Source of the DNA: Nonomuraea soli
Lineage (GTDB): Bacteria > Actinomycetota > Actinomycetes > Streptosporangiales > Streptosporangiaceae
Reading direction: 5' to 3'
DNA length: 64,000 nt
Assembly: GCF_013761175.1 (NCBI RefSeq)
Contig: NZ_JACDUR010000003.1
Coordinates: forward strand, 434,001-498,000
This document shows positions 1 through 8,456 of this stretch, one piece after another; positions within the stretch are counted from its first letter, which is position 1, and each line of letters begins with the position of its first letter. The notes under the pieces were generated by a model that saw only the letters and a list, made by a program, of their open reading frames with translations, was not told where the DNA came from and did not search any database. Position numbers and translations under genes: made by a program.

Positions 1-2
1 GG

Positions 3-239
3 TGTTACAGCTGCAAGCGCACCTTCGGATACCAGCCTTCGACGGTCATGATGATCGAGGTGGATCCCGAGACCGGGCTGCTTCCTGGGATGTCGGTGAC
101 GGGCAGGTTCCGTGATCCGTCTCCGGAGGTGCTGGCCAGGGTGGTGAAGCAGCCGGTGTGCCAGGAGTGTGTCGACAGGGCCAAGCGGTTCGCGCAGGCC
201 AGGGAGATCCGGTTCGAGACGTGGCACAACCCCGGTTGA
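3..239 (+). CDS. 5'-truncated small protein with two CxxC knuckles
   Basis: The reading frame is open from base 3 and begins with C-Y-S-C-K-R, upstream of the first ATG at 48, so the true start lies before the window. A second pair, C-Q-E-C, follows about 50 residues later. Two CxxC pairs in a protein this small suggest a zinc-ribbon or treble-clef fold. The rest is polar, with a basic helix (DRAKRFAQAREIRFE) near the end. It converges on the adenylation-domain gene with only 13 bp between stop codons. I do not recognise the family beyond the probable zinc site. Confidence 0.6.
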   Translation, partial: CYSCKRTFGYQPSTVMMIEVDPETGLLPGMSVTGRFRDPSPEVLARVVKQPVCQECVDRAKRFAQAREIRFETWHNPG

Positions 240-252
240 GCACGATCCCGGG

Positions 253-1647
<1,395 letters not shown>

Positions 1648-1666
1648 AGTTCACGACTCCGAAGGT

Positions 1667-2839
1667 CTAGAAGAGTGCTTCGATGGCCTCGGCCGCACCG
1701 AGCAGCCCCGGTCTGGTCGAGCGCGCCACCTCGGACGCCCGCTCGCGATACCCGTCGCCGGACCTGGCTGCCGCGAGCAGCAGGGGCACAATCTCGCCGG
1801 ACGTCCAGCGCCGCTCGGGCAGCCAGCTGCCGAGCCCGGCCCTGGCCAGCCGGATGCCGTTGTCCGACCGGTCGAACCCGTGAGCCAGCAGCACCTGCGG
1901 CACCCCGGCCGCCACCGCCCTGATGACCGTGCCGATGCCGCCGTGGTGCAGCACCACCCGGGCGCGCGGCATGACCTGGTGGAAGGGCAGGTGAGGGAAC
2001 CAGGCCAGGCCGTCGGGAAGCGGGTCGGGCACCAGGTCCCGGTAGCGGGTGACCACCAGCGCGGGCAGCCCAGCCGTACGGCACGCGTCGACGGCGGCCC
2101 GGTAGAAGCCCTCGTGGATCATCCGCCCCGTGCCCCCGGTGACGATCACGGCGCCCCGGTCGAGCAGTTCCCCGGCCCGCGCGGGCACGTCGGCCTGGAA
2201 CATGTCGTCGCCGAACGGCGCCCCTGTCAGCAGCGCCCTGGCCGGTGCGGGGACCCCGGCCCGGTCGAACCACTCGGGCCACAGCCCCACATGCAACCGC
2301 GCGGAGGTGAACCACGCCGCCCAGTCCGTGACCGGCTCCAGCCCGAGCATGACGCGGATCTCGTCGAACCGGTCGCTCAGCAGCGTCGAGTACAGATGGA
2401 TGGCGGGGCGCTCCGACATGTACTGCACCGGCGTCACCGCCACCCACGCCGTGGGCACGTTCAGCGCCTCCCCGGCGAAGAGCGTGGAGACCGCCGTGGT
2501 GTGCCGGCCCACGAAGACCGTCTCGCCCGGCACGTGACGCGCCTTGAGCACCTCGCACTCGAACCTGATCTGGTCGAACAGGCCGGCCGCGTCGTAGAAG
2601 TGCCGCCACCGCTCCAGCCCGCGCCCGAGCAGGAGCGGGGTGTCGGCCAGGAACCGCTCGTACTGCTGCTCGATGTCGATGGCCGTGAAGTCCAGGCCCT
2701 CGCGGCGTGCCGTGGGCTCGAACGGCGCGTGCGTGACGAGCTCCACGTGGTGACCGCGGTCGCGCAGGACGCGGCCCAGGCCCACGAACGGCAGGACGTC
2801 ACCATGGGTGCCGTGGGCAACCATGATCACGGTGGTCAC
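1667..2839 (-). CDS. MGT-type (GT1) glycosyltransferase
   Basis: A 390-aa GT-B glycosyltransferase resembling macrolide and natural-product transferases. The N-terminus VIMVAHGTHGDVLPFVGLG is the usual acceptor-domain start. The C-terminal nucleotide-sugar loop reads HHGGIGTVIRAVAAGVPQ followed by a DNGIRLARAGLG-like segment. The start is the GTG at 2839, whose GTGA overlaps the stop of the carrier-protein gene by 4 bp and so implies translational coupling; the frame stays open further upstream, but that stretch is antisense-like and overlaps the carrier gene. The acceptor cannot be told from sequence. Sitting between a carrier protein and an amino-acid-activating enzyme suggests that an aminoacylated sugar or a glycosylated aminoacyl product is made. 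Confidence 0.85.
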   Translation of the reverse strand: MTTVIMVAHGTHGDVLPFVGLGRVLRDRGHHVELVTHAPFEPTARREGLDFTAIDIEQQYERFLADTPLLLGRGLERWRHFYDAAGLFDQIRFECEVLKARHVPGETVFVGRHTTAVSTLFAGEALNVPTAWVAVTPVQYMSERPAIHLYSTLLSDRFDEIRVMLGLEPVTDWAAWFTSARLHVGLWPEWFDRAGVPAPARALLTGAPFGDDMFQADVPARAGELLDRGAVIVTGGTGRMIHEGFYRAAVDACRTAGLPALVVTRYRDLVPDPLPDGLAWFPHLPFHQVMPRARVVLHHGGIGTVIRAVAAGVPQVLLAHGFDRSDNGIRLARAGLGSWLPERRWTSGEIVPLLLAAARSGDGYRERASEVARSTRPGLLGAAEAIEALF

Positions 2840-3063
2840 GCCCTGGCCCCCGCCTCGATCGCCAGCGCCGCCTCGGCCGCGGTCAGGCCCTCGGCGAAGA
2901 GCACCTCGATCGGGAGCTCGACACCGAACTCGCTCTCGACCATCGCCACGAACTGCACCATGGCCAGGGACTGTCCGCCCAGGTCGTAGAAGTCCTGGTC
3001 GGCCGAGGTCACCTCGACGCCCAAGATCTCGCTCCACAGTCGCAGGACGGCGTTCTCGAACAT
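2836..3063 (-). CDS. free-standing acyl/peptidyl carrier protein
   Basis: A 75-aa carrier protein with the phosphopantetheine attachment site in DLGGQSLAMVQF. The four-helix layout and acidic surface fit a peptidyl or acyl carrier protein. It is the first gene of the three-gene minus-strand operon, and its TGA overlaps the GTG of the glycosyltransferase. No phosphopantetheinyl transferase lies in the window, so activation must come from elsewhere. The DLGGQSL form (Q after GG) is more typical of PCPs that work with NRPS adenylation domains than of fatty-acid ACPs. Confidence 0.88.
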   Translation of the reverse strand: MFENAVLRLWSEILGVEVTSADQDFYDLGGQSLAMVQFVAMVESEFGVELPIEVLFAEGLTAAEAALAIEAGARA

Positions 3064-3188
3064 CCCGAACTCCCCAGGCTCGTGGGATCGCTCCCACGGG
3101 TCACGCTAGGTTTCCGGCCGCGTCAGGGTCAACCTTTTCTGCGGATATCCGTCTTCCGTTAAGCCGCCTGTTTCTACCGAACACGTGT

Positions 3189-3215
3189 TCCACAGGGTGT
3201 GTACAACCCTGTGGA
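3189..3215. promoter_or_regulatory. 10-bp inverted repeat with DnaA-box-like arm
   Basis: TCCACAGGGT and ACCCTGTGGA form a perfect inverted repeat around GTGTACA. On the minus strand the right arm extends to TTGTCCACA (3210-3218), which equals the actinomycete DnaA box. It lies between the carrier-protein operon (transcribed away to the left) and the end of the GNAT gene (3228), so it could also act as a terminator for the GNAT/TetR operon or as an operator for the carrier operon. Confidence 0.45.
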
Positions 3216-3227
3216 CAACCGAACAGA

Positions 3228-3626
3228 TCAGCGAGCCAGTGCCGAACGATGCCGCAGGGTCATCCCCGGCACCCGCAGCATGCCGAGCTTCTCGTAATAC
3301 GGCTGGAGCTCCTCGTCACACAGCAGGTCGACGGAGTAGAACCGCTCGGAGCCCTCCAGGACGCGGCGCATCAACTCGGTGCCGATGCCCTGCCCCTGGT
3401 GGCCGGGCAGCACCTCCAGCCACGGGATGAACGCGGTCAGGACTCCGTCGCTGATCATGTTGACGAAGCCGACGACCTTGCCGCCCTCCAGGGCGACGAT
3501 CGCACGGAAGCTGCCGCGCAGCACGGCCAGATGCTGCTCGGGCGAGGGCGCGGACGGCCAGCCGACGAAGAAGCCCTCCAGCATCGAAGGGTCGAGCGCC
3601 GCGAGGTCGTCGGTGTATTCGATCAT
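3228..3626 (-). CDS. GNAT family N-acetyltransferase
   Basis: A 132-aa single-domain acetyl-CoA-dependent acetyltransferase. The acetyl-CoA pyrophosphate loop is in VLPGHQGQGIGTELMRR (Q-x-x-G-x-G/A type), and the C-terminal YYEKLGM segment is the usual β5-α4 unit. It follows the TetR gene by 14 bp on the same strand and probably forms an operon with it. The substrate is unknown. Confidence 0.85.
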   Translation of the reverse strand: MIEYTDDLAALDPSMLEGFFVGWPSAPSPEQHLAVLRGSFRAIVALEGGKVVGFVNMISDGVLTAFIPWLEVLPGHQGQGIGTELMRRVLEGSERFYSVDLLCDEELQPYYEKLGMLRVPGMTLRHRSALAR

Positions 3627-3640
3627 CAGCGTGTGGGCTC

Positions 3641-4192
3641 TCAGGGTTTCAGTGCCGCCGCGAACACGGCGGTCAGGCGGTCGACGTCGGCGGGTGTCCC
3701 CTGCTCCGGACCGACCAGGCGGCGCAGCGTGCCGATGCCGAGGAAGATCGAGGTGACCAGGCGGGCCCGCGCCATGGACGCGGCGGGCTCGCCCGACTCG
3801 GCCAGCAACCTGGCCAGGGGCTCGATGATCACGTTGCGGAGCCGGTCGCGCACCACGTTCTGGATCTCGGGATGCCCGGCCGATCGCTCCAGGGAGCGCA
3901 GGATCGGGCTGTCGGGCTCGGCGTGCATGCGCTGGGCGGCGTACTCCGCCAGGCGCCTGGGCAGCCCTTCCGTGTCGCCGCCGAACACCTGACGGATGCT
4001 CGGCTCCCCCGCCAGCACCTCGGCGAACAGTTCGGCCTTGGAGCCGAAGTAGCGCGCCACGAGCGCGACGTTGGCATCCGCCTCCGCGGCGATCATGCGC
4101 ACGGTGACGTGCTCATAGCCGTACTCGGCGAACAGGGACCGTGCCGCGTGGAACAACCGCTGCCGCGTCGCCTCGCGATCACGTGACTTCAC
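3641..4192 (-). CDS. TetR family transcriptional regulator
   Basis: A 183-aa repressor. The N-terminal helix-turn-helix is recognisable in FAEYGYEHVTVRMIAAEADANVALVARYFGSK-type sequence (residues about 22-53), followed by a helical ligand-binding domain. The GTG at 4192 is the start. A TAGAAT -10-like hexamer on the minus strand (4199-4204) lies only 6-7 bp upstream, which suggests a leaderless mRNA. It is divergent from the MFS exporter at 4269 and probably represses it through the dyad at 4227-4241, the classical TetR/efflux arrangement. Confidence 0.9.
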   Translation of the reverse strand: MKSRDREATRQRLFHAARSLFAEYGYEHVTVRMIAAEADANVALVARYFGSKAELFAEVLAGEPSIRQVFGGDTEGLPRRLAEYAAQRMHAEPDSPILRSLERSAGHPEIQNVVRDRLRNVIIEPLARLLAESGEPAASMARARLVTSIFLGIGTLRRLVGPEQGTPADVDRLTAVFAAALKP

Positions 4193-4198
4193 CCCGGC

Positions 4199-4268
4199 AT
4201 TCTATCGGGTTGTAAACGGGCGTATACTTAGCCAATCTAAGCTTTGGGACGGGATTGAGGCCTTCTTG
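4199..4268. promoter_or_regulatory. divergent promoter with CTTAG-N5-CTAAG operator
   Basis: Intergenic space between the tetR-like and MFS genes. It holds the inverted repeat CTTAG-CCAAT-CTAAG (4227-4241), a TATACT -10-like hexamer for the plus strand (4223-4228) overlapping the dyad, and TAGAAT (4199-4204) reading the other way. GAGG (4257-4260) sits 8 nt before the GTG at 4269. The placement fits a TetR dimer blocking both promoters. The assignment rests on position and symmetry only. Confidence 0.55.
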
Positions 4269-5783
4269 GTGACCAGCACAACAACGACACAACCCCCGCA
4301 GTACACCCACCGGCAGATCCTGGAGATCCTCTCCGGGCTCATGCTCGCCATGCTGACCTCGATGATCTCCATGTCCGTGGTCGGCACCGCCCTGCCCACG
4401 ATCGTGGGCGAGCTCGGCGGACAGGACCAGTACTCCTGGGTCGCCACCGCGAGCATGCTCACGATGACCGTCTCCACGCCGCTGTGGGGCAAGCTCTCCG
4501 ACCTGTACGGGCGCAAGCGCCTCTTCCAGCTCTCCCTGGCGATCTTCGTGATCTCCTCGGTGGCCGCCGGGCTCTCCCAGGACATGGGGCAGCTGATCGC
4601 GGCGCGAGCCGTACAGGGCCTCGGAGTCGGCGGCCTGTCGGCGCTCTCGCAGGTCATCCTGGGCGACATCGTCTCCCCCCGCGAGCGTGGCCGGTACTCC
4701 GGCTACATGGGCGCCGTCTTCGGCATCTCCACGGTGGCGGGCCCGCTCATCGGCGGCTTCATCGTCGACGCCGACTGGCTCGGCTGGCGCTGGTGCTTCT
4801 ACGTGTGCGTGCCGTTCGCGCTGGTGTCGTTCGTGGTGATCCAGAAGGTGCTGCGCATGCCGGTCGTCAAGCGCGAGGCCAGCATCGACATCTGGGGCGC
4901 GACCACCATCACCGCCGCCGCCAGCGGAGTGATGCTGCTGCTCTCGCTCGGCGGGCACGAGTTCGAGTGGAACTCCCCCTGGACCTACGTCCTCGGCGCG
5001 ATCAGCGTCATCGCCCTGGTGCTGTCCGTGGTCGCCGAGCGCACGGCCAAGGAGCCGATCCTGCCGCCGCGGCTGTTCCGCAACCGGACCTTCGTGCTGA
5101 GCTCGCTGGCCTCGCTGTTCGTCGGTGTCGCCCTGTTCGGGGCGATGATCTACCTGCCGCAGTATCTGCAGATCGTCAAGGGCATGAGCCCGACGGCGTC
5201 CGGCCTGATGACGCTGCCGATGGTGGTCACCATGTTCATCTCCGGCGTCGTCTCCGGAAAGATCGTGACCTCGACCGGCAAGTGGAAGATCTTCCCGGTC
5301 ATCGGCCTCGCGCTCGTGTCGGTCGCGCTGTACCTGCTCTCGCTCCTGCAGGTCGACTCGTCGGCCTGGCTGATCGGCTTCGACATGGCGGTGCTCGGCA
5401 TCGGGCTGGGCCTGTCGATGCAGATGCTCATCCTCGCCGCCCAGAACGGCTCCGAGCTGCGCGACCTCGCGGCCACGACCTCGGGGGTTTCGTTCTTCCG
5501 CTCGCTCGGCGGCGCGGTGGGCGTGGCGGCATTCGGGGCGATCCTCACCAACCGGCTCAAGGAGGAGCTCGCCTCGCGCCTGCCCGCGGGGGCCGGAGGC
5601 GGTACCGCGCAGCTCGGCAGCCCGGAGGCGATCCAGCACCTGCCGGGGCCGATCAAGCAGGCGATCCTGGAGTCGTTCACGCAGGCGCTGGAGACGGTCT
5701 TCCTCGTCGGCGTCCCTATCGCGGTGCTCGGCCTGCTCGCGGTGCTCTTCCTCAAGGAGCTCCCCCTGCGCGGCCGCTCCTAG
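4269..5783 (+). CDS. DHA2 (EmrB/QacA-type) MFS drug exporter
   Basis: A proton-driven efflux pump of about 504 aa with roughly 14 hydrophobic helices. The inter-helix motif GKLSDLYGRKRLFQL (motif A, G-x-L-x-D-x-x-G-R-K-x-x) and the motif C-like GPLIGGFIVD are present. GTG at 4269 is preferred because GAGG lies 8 nt upstream; the TTG at 4266 would be only 5 nt away. It is divergent from the TetR regulator and ends with the Arg-rich cytoplasmic tail LPLRGRS. It probably exports a toxic or self-made hydrophobic compound; the substrate cannot be told from sequence. Confidence 0.92.
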   Translation: MTSTTTTQPPQYTHRQILEILSGLMLAMLTSMISMSVVGTALPTIVGELGGQDQYSWVATASMLTMTVSTPLWGKLSDLYGRKRLFQLSLAIFVISSVAAGLSQDMGQLIAARAVQGLGVGGLSALSQVILGDIVSPRERGRYSGYMGAVFGISTVAGPLIGGFIVDADWLGWRWCFYVCVPFALVSFVVIQKVLRMPVVKREASIDIWGATTITAAASGVMLLLSLGGHEFEWNSPWTYVLGAISVIALVLSVVAERTAKEPILPPRLFRNRTFVLSSLASLFVGVALFGAMIYLPQYLQIVKGMSPTASGLMTLPMVVTMFISGVVSGKIVTSTGKWKIFPVIGLALVSVALYLLSLLQVDSSAWLIGFDMAVLGIGLGLSMQMLILAAQNGSELRDLAATTSGVSFFRSLGGAVGVAAFGAILTNRLKEELASRLPAGAGGGTAQLGSPEAIQHLPGPIKQAILESFTQALETVFLVGVPIAVLGLLAVLFLKELPLRGRS

Positions 5784-5810
5784 CCACCCCTGTCCCCTGG
5801 GTCTCTCCTT

Positions 5811-5899
5811 CCGGCGTCGGCGGGCCTCCTCGCAGGCTCCCGGCGTCGGCGGGTCTTCTTTCGTACGGCACGCATGGGTCACCCCCACCCGCCGACGCC
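5811..5899. repeat. duplicated 14-mer plus inverted copy downstream of MFS gene
   Basis: CCGGCGTCGGCGGG occurs at 5811-5824 and again at 5840-5853 (29-bp period), and CCCGCCGACGCC lies inverted at 5888-5899. Either direct copy can pair with the inverted copy over 12-13 bp, so two alternative large-loop hairpins are possible. It sits just after the MFS stop in an otherwise empty 225-bp gap and may act as a terminator. Confidence 0.5.
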
Positions 5900-6008
5900 C
5901 CTGAACGTCCGTGCCCCACGGCAAACAGTCGGACGTGGCCGCGCGCCGTGACGTGACGGCGACAGGGTGCTAACACAGCGAGCACGAAGCGTCGCATATG
6001 GTGTTCAG

Positions 6009-6731
6009 ATGAAGCGCCCAGCTGCCCTGATGGCCCTGATCCTTGCGGCGGTCGCAGCCTGCAGCGCCGAGGAGCCGGTGGCATCGCCCACCCAGGCGCC
6101 CACCCAGGCGGCCACCACCGCGCCACCGCCGAGCCCAGCCCAGAGCGAGACCCCCACCGGCCCACCCGCCTTCACCTCGAAGGTGAGCGCGGTCAAGCGC
6201 GACGACGTGCCGTACTCCTGGCGCCCCGGCTGCCCGGTGCCGCTGAGCGGCCTGCGCCTGGTCACGCTCACCTACTGGGGTTTCGACGACAAGGCCCACA
6301 CGGGCGAGCTGGTCGTCAACAAGAGCGTCACCGACGACATCGTCACCGTGTTCAAGCAGTTGTACGGCTGGAAGTGGCCGATCGAGCGCATGGAGCTGGT
6401 CGATGTCTTCAAGGGCGACGACTTCGACTCGATCGACGCCAACAACACCTCGGCGTTCAACTGCCGGGCGGCGACCGGTTCGAGCAACTGGTCGAAGCAC
6501 GCCTACGGGCTGGCCATCGACATCAACCCGCAGCAGAACCCGTATGTCACGGCCGGCGGATCGGTGGCCCACGACAACGCGGAGGAGTTCAAGACCCGGC
6601 CGCTCGACGAGCCCGGCGTGATCAACGGCCGGGACCGGGTGGTCAGGGCGTTCGAGAAGGTCGGCTGGGAGTGGGGCGGCTACTGGTCGGGCACCAAGGA
6701 CTACCAGCACTTCAGCAAGGGCGGCGGCTGA
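6009..6731 (+). CDS. M15-family peptidase lipoprotein (D-Ala-D-Ala carboxypeptidase-like)
   Basis: A surface lipoprotein of about 240 aa. The start at ATG 6009 gives MKRPAALMALILAAVAAC, a signal peptide with lipobox A-V-A-A-C; the frame's upstream extension lacks this logic. A Thr/Pro/Ala-rich linker follows (residues about 20-55). The catalytic part shows SKHAYGLAIDINP, carrying the first zinc His and Asp of the M15 (VanY / peptidoglycan L-Ala-D-Glu) family, and the C-terminal DYQHFSK supplies the third zinc ligand. It is expected to trim peptidoglycan stem peptides outside the membrane. Confidence 0.88.
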   Translation: MKRPAALMALILAAVAACSAEEPVASPTQAPTQAATTAPPPSPAQSETPTGPPAFTSKVSAVKRDDVPYSWRPGCPVPLSGLRLVTLTYWGFDDKAHTGELVVNKSVTDDIVTVFKQLYGWKWPIERMELVDVFKGDDFDSIDANNTSAFNCRAATGSSNWSKHAYGLAIDINPQQNPYVTAGGSVAHDNAEEFKTRPLDEPGVINGRDRVVRAFEKVGWEWGGYWSGTKDYQHFSKGGG

Positions 6732-6750
6732 GCCGTACCCAGGGTCCCCG

Positions 6751-6948
6751 TCAGTCCTGCTGCTTCCTGCGCGCGATCATGATCGACAGCGAGCCGAGGG
6801 CGGCGCCGATCGCCATGCCGATGCCGATCCCGAGCGCCAGGTTGTCGAAGACGAGCCCGAGCGCCACCCCGATCGCGACGCCGCTGCCGATCATGGCGGG
6901 GAAGGCGGCGACGGTGGGGTTGGGCTGGGCGGGGTCGTTCTGGGTCAT
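6751..6948 (-). CDS. small glycine-zipper membrane protein
   Basis: A 65-aa protein with two hydrophobic stretches full of GxxxG spacing (AMIGSGVAIGVALG and ALGIGIGMAIGAALG) and a basic end (RRKQQD). ATG 6948 is chosen because it begins just before the first transmembrane segment; the longer frame would start at a TTG. It converges on the M15 gene and is divergent from the encapsulin operon, sharing its upstream region. Its function is unknown. Confidence 0.65.
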   Translation of the reverse strand: MTQNDPAQPNPTVAAFPAMIGSGVAIGVALGLVFDNLALGIGIGMAIGAALGSLSIMIARRKQQD

Positions 6949-7005
6949 GGAGAGATCTTCGCAATCTTGAGCCCCCGCCCCCAGTCGTCCCAATCATCGG
7001 CTGGA

Positions 7006-7021
7006 GATGACAACTGTCATC
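7006..7021. promoter_or_regulatory. perfect dyad upstream of encapsulin operon
   Basis: GATGACA-AC-TGTCATC is a 7+2+7 perfect inverted repeat, 57 bp before the encapsulin ATG and 57 bp before the divergent glycine-zipper ATG. Its length and position suit a dimeric repressor or activator of the operon. I do not recognise it as the site of a named regulator. Confidence 0.55.
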
Positions 7022-7077
7022 AAAAGCTTGCCCATCTGCTCAGAAGGCTCGCGTCATGGTCACGAGGGTGAAGCCTC

Positions 7078-8454
7078 ATGACAGAACAGAACCTTTCCAG
7101 TCTCAGCACAGCCGCGGCGCGGAATCTCGCCACCACCACCAAGTCGGTCCCGCAGATGCAGGGCATCTCCTCGCGCTGGCTGCTGAAGGCCCTGCCGTGG
7201 GTGGAGGTGTCGGGCGGCACCTACCGGGTCAACCGGCGGCTCAGCTACACGGTGGGTAACGGCCGCATCGAGTGCGTGAAGTCGGGCGCGACCGTGCGGG
7301 TGATCCCGCAGGAGCTCGGCGAGCTGCCGATCCTGCGCGGGTACGCGGACGAGGAGGTGCTCGCGGCGCTGGCCGACCGGATGCGCCAGGTGGAGTACGG
7401 CCCCGGCGACATGATCGTCCAGCCGGAGCAGGAGGTCGACCGCTTCTTCATCCTCGCCCACGGCAAGATCGACCGGCAGGGCACCGGGAAGTACGGGGAC
7501 CCGGTCTCGCTGGGCATCCTGTCGGACGGCGCCTACTTCGGCGAGCAGGCGCTGCTCGACGAGCACGGGGTGTGGGAGTTCGGCTTCCAGGCCGTCACTC
7601 CCTGCGTGCTGCTCTCGCTCTGCCGTCGCGACTTCGCCCTGATCGCGAGCGCCGCCGACGGGCTGCAGCGGCATCTGCGTTCCTTCCTCGACGCCGACGC
7701 CCCGGTGACCGACGCCTCCGGTGAGGCGGCGATCGAGATGGCGTCGGGCCACATCGGCGAGCCGGTGCTGCCGAGCACGTATGTCGCCTACGAGACGAGC
7801 CCGCGTGAGTACGAGCTGTCGGTCGCCCAGACCGTGCTCCGGGTGCACACCCGCGTCGCCGACCTCTACAACGAGCCGATGAACCAGGTCGAGCAGCAGC
7901 TGCGCCTGACCGTCGAGGCGCTGCGCGAGCGCCAGGAGCACGAGATCATCAACAACCGCGACTTCGGCCTGCTGCACAACGCGGAGTACGGCCAGCGCAT
8001 CTCGACCCGCACGGGTCCGCCCACTCCCGACGACATGGACGACCTGCTGGCGGTGGTGTGGAAGGAGCCGAGCGTCTTCCTGGCCCACCCGCACACGATC
8101 GCCGCGTTCGGTCGCGAGTGCAACAAGGCCGGGCTCTACCCGTCGACCGTGGAGCTGCTCGGCCGCGAGGTGCCCGCGTGGCGGGGTGTCCCGATCCTGA
8201 CCTGCAACAAGATCCCGATCAGCGAGGCCGGCATGTCGTCGCTCATCCTGATGCGTACCGGCGAGGCCGTCCAGGGTGTGGTGGGCCTGCACCAGACGGG
8301 GCTGCCGGATGAGTACGAGCCTGGGCTCAACGTGCGCTTCATGGGCATCAACGAGCAGGCGATCATGTCCTACCTGGTCAGCGCCTACTACAGCGCGGCC
8401 GTGCTGGTGCCCGACGCGCTGGGCGTGCTGGAGAACGTCGAGCTGGGCCACTGA
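7078..8454 (+). CDS. Family 2B encapsulin shell protein with CNBD-like insertion
   Basis: A 458-aa HK97-fold shell protein. The N-terminal arm (1-60) contains [15 protein letters not shown]. Residues about 75-205 are a cyclic-nucleotide-binding-domain-like β-roll ([23 protein letters not shown] and [12 protein letters not shown]). The shell domain then resumes at [20 protein letters not shown] (240 on) and runs to the end, including [14 protein letters not shown] and [18 protein letters not shown]. The FGEQALL turn is followed by [10 protein letters not shown], where the phosphate-binding Arg of true cAMP sites would be, so nucleotide binding is doubtful. It starts the plus-strand unit and ends 2 bp before the terpene synthase. 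In Family 2B systems the shell encloses a terpene cyclase, which matches this context. Confidence 0.93.
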   Translation: MTEQNLSSLSTAAARNLATTTKSVPQMQGISSRWLLKALPWVEVSGGTYRVNRRLSYTVGNGRIECVKSGATVRVIPQELGELPILRGYADEEVLAALADRMRQVEYGPGDMIVQPEQEVDRFFILAHGKIDRQGTGKYGDPVSLGILSDGAYFGEQALLDEHGVWEFGFQAVTPCVLLSLCRRDFALIASAADGLQRHLRSFLDADAPVTDASGEAAIEMASGHIGEPVLPSTYVAYETSPREYELSVAQTVLRVHTRVADLYNEPMNQVEQQLRLTVEALRERQEHEIINNRDFGLLHNAEYGQRISTRTGPPTPDDMDDLLAVVWKEPSVFLAHPHTIAAFGRECNKAGLYPSTVELLGREVPAWRGVPILTCNKIPISEAGMSSLILMRTGEAVQGVVGLHQTGLPDEYEPGLNVRFMGINEQAIMSYLVSAYYSAAVLVPDALGVLENVELGH

Positions 8455-8456
8455 CG

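Noticed and set aside
4179-5924. Very long minus-strand frame antisense to the MFS exporter
   Set aside because: Its composition (Arg/Gln/His/Glu-rich, no hydrophobic core) is the usual shadow of a GC-rich gene; the plus-strand exporter has clear motifs.
5967-6008. Upstream start for the M15 peptidase
   Set aside because: It would bury the signal peptide and lipobox inside the protein; ATG 6009 restores a normal lipoprotein leader.
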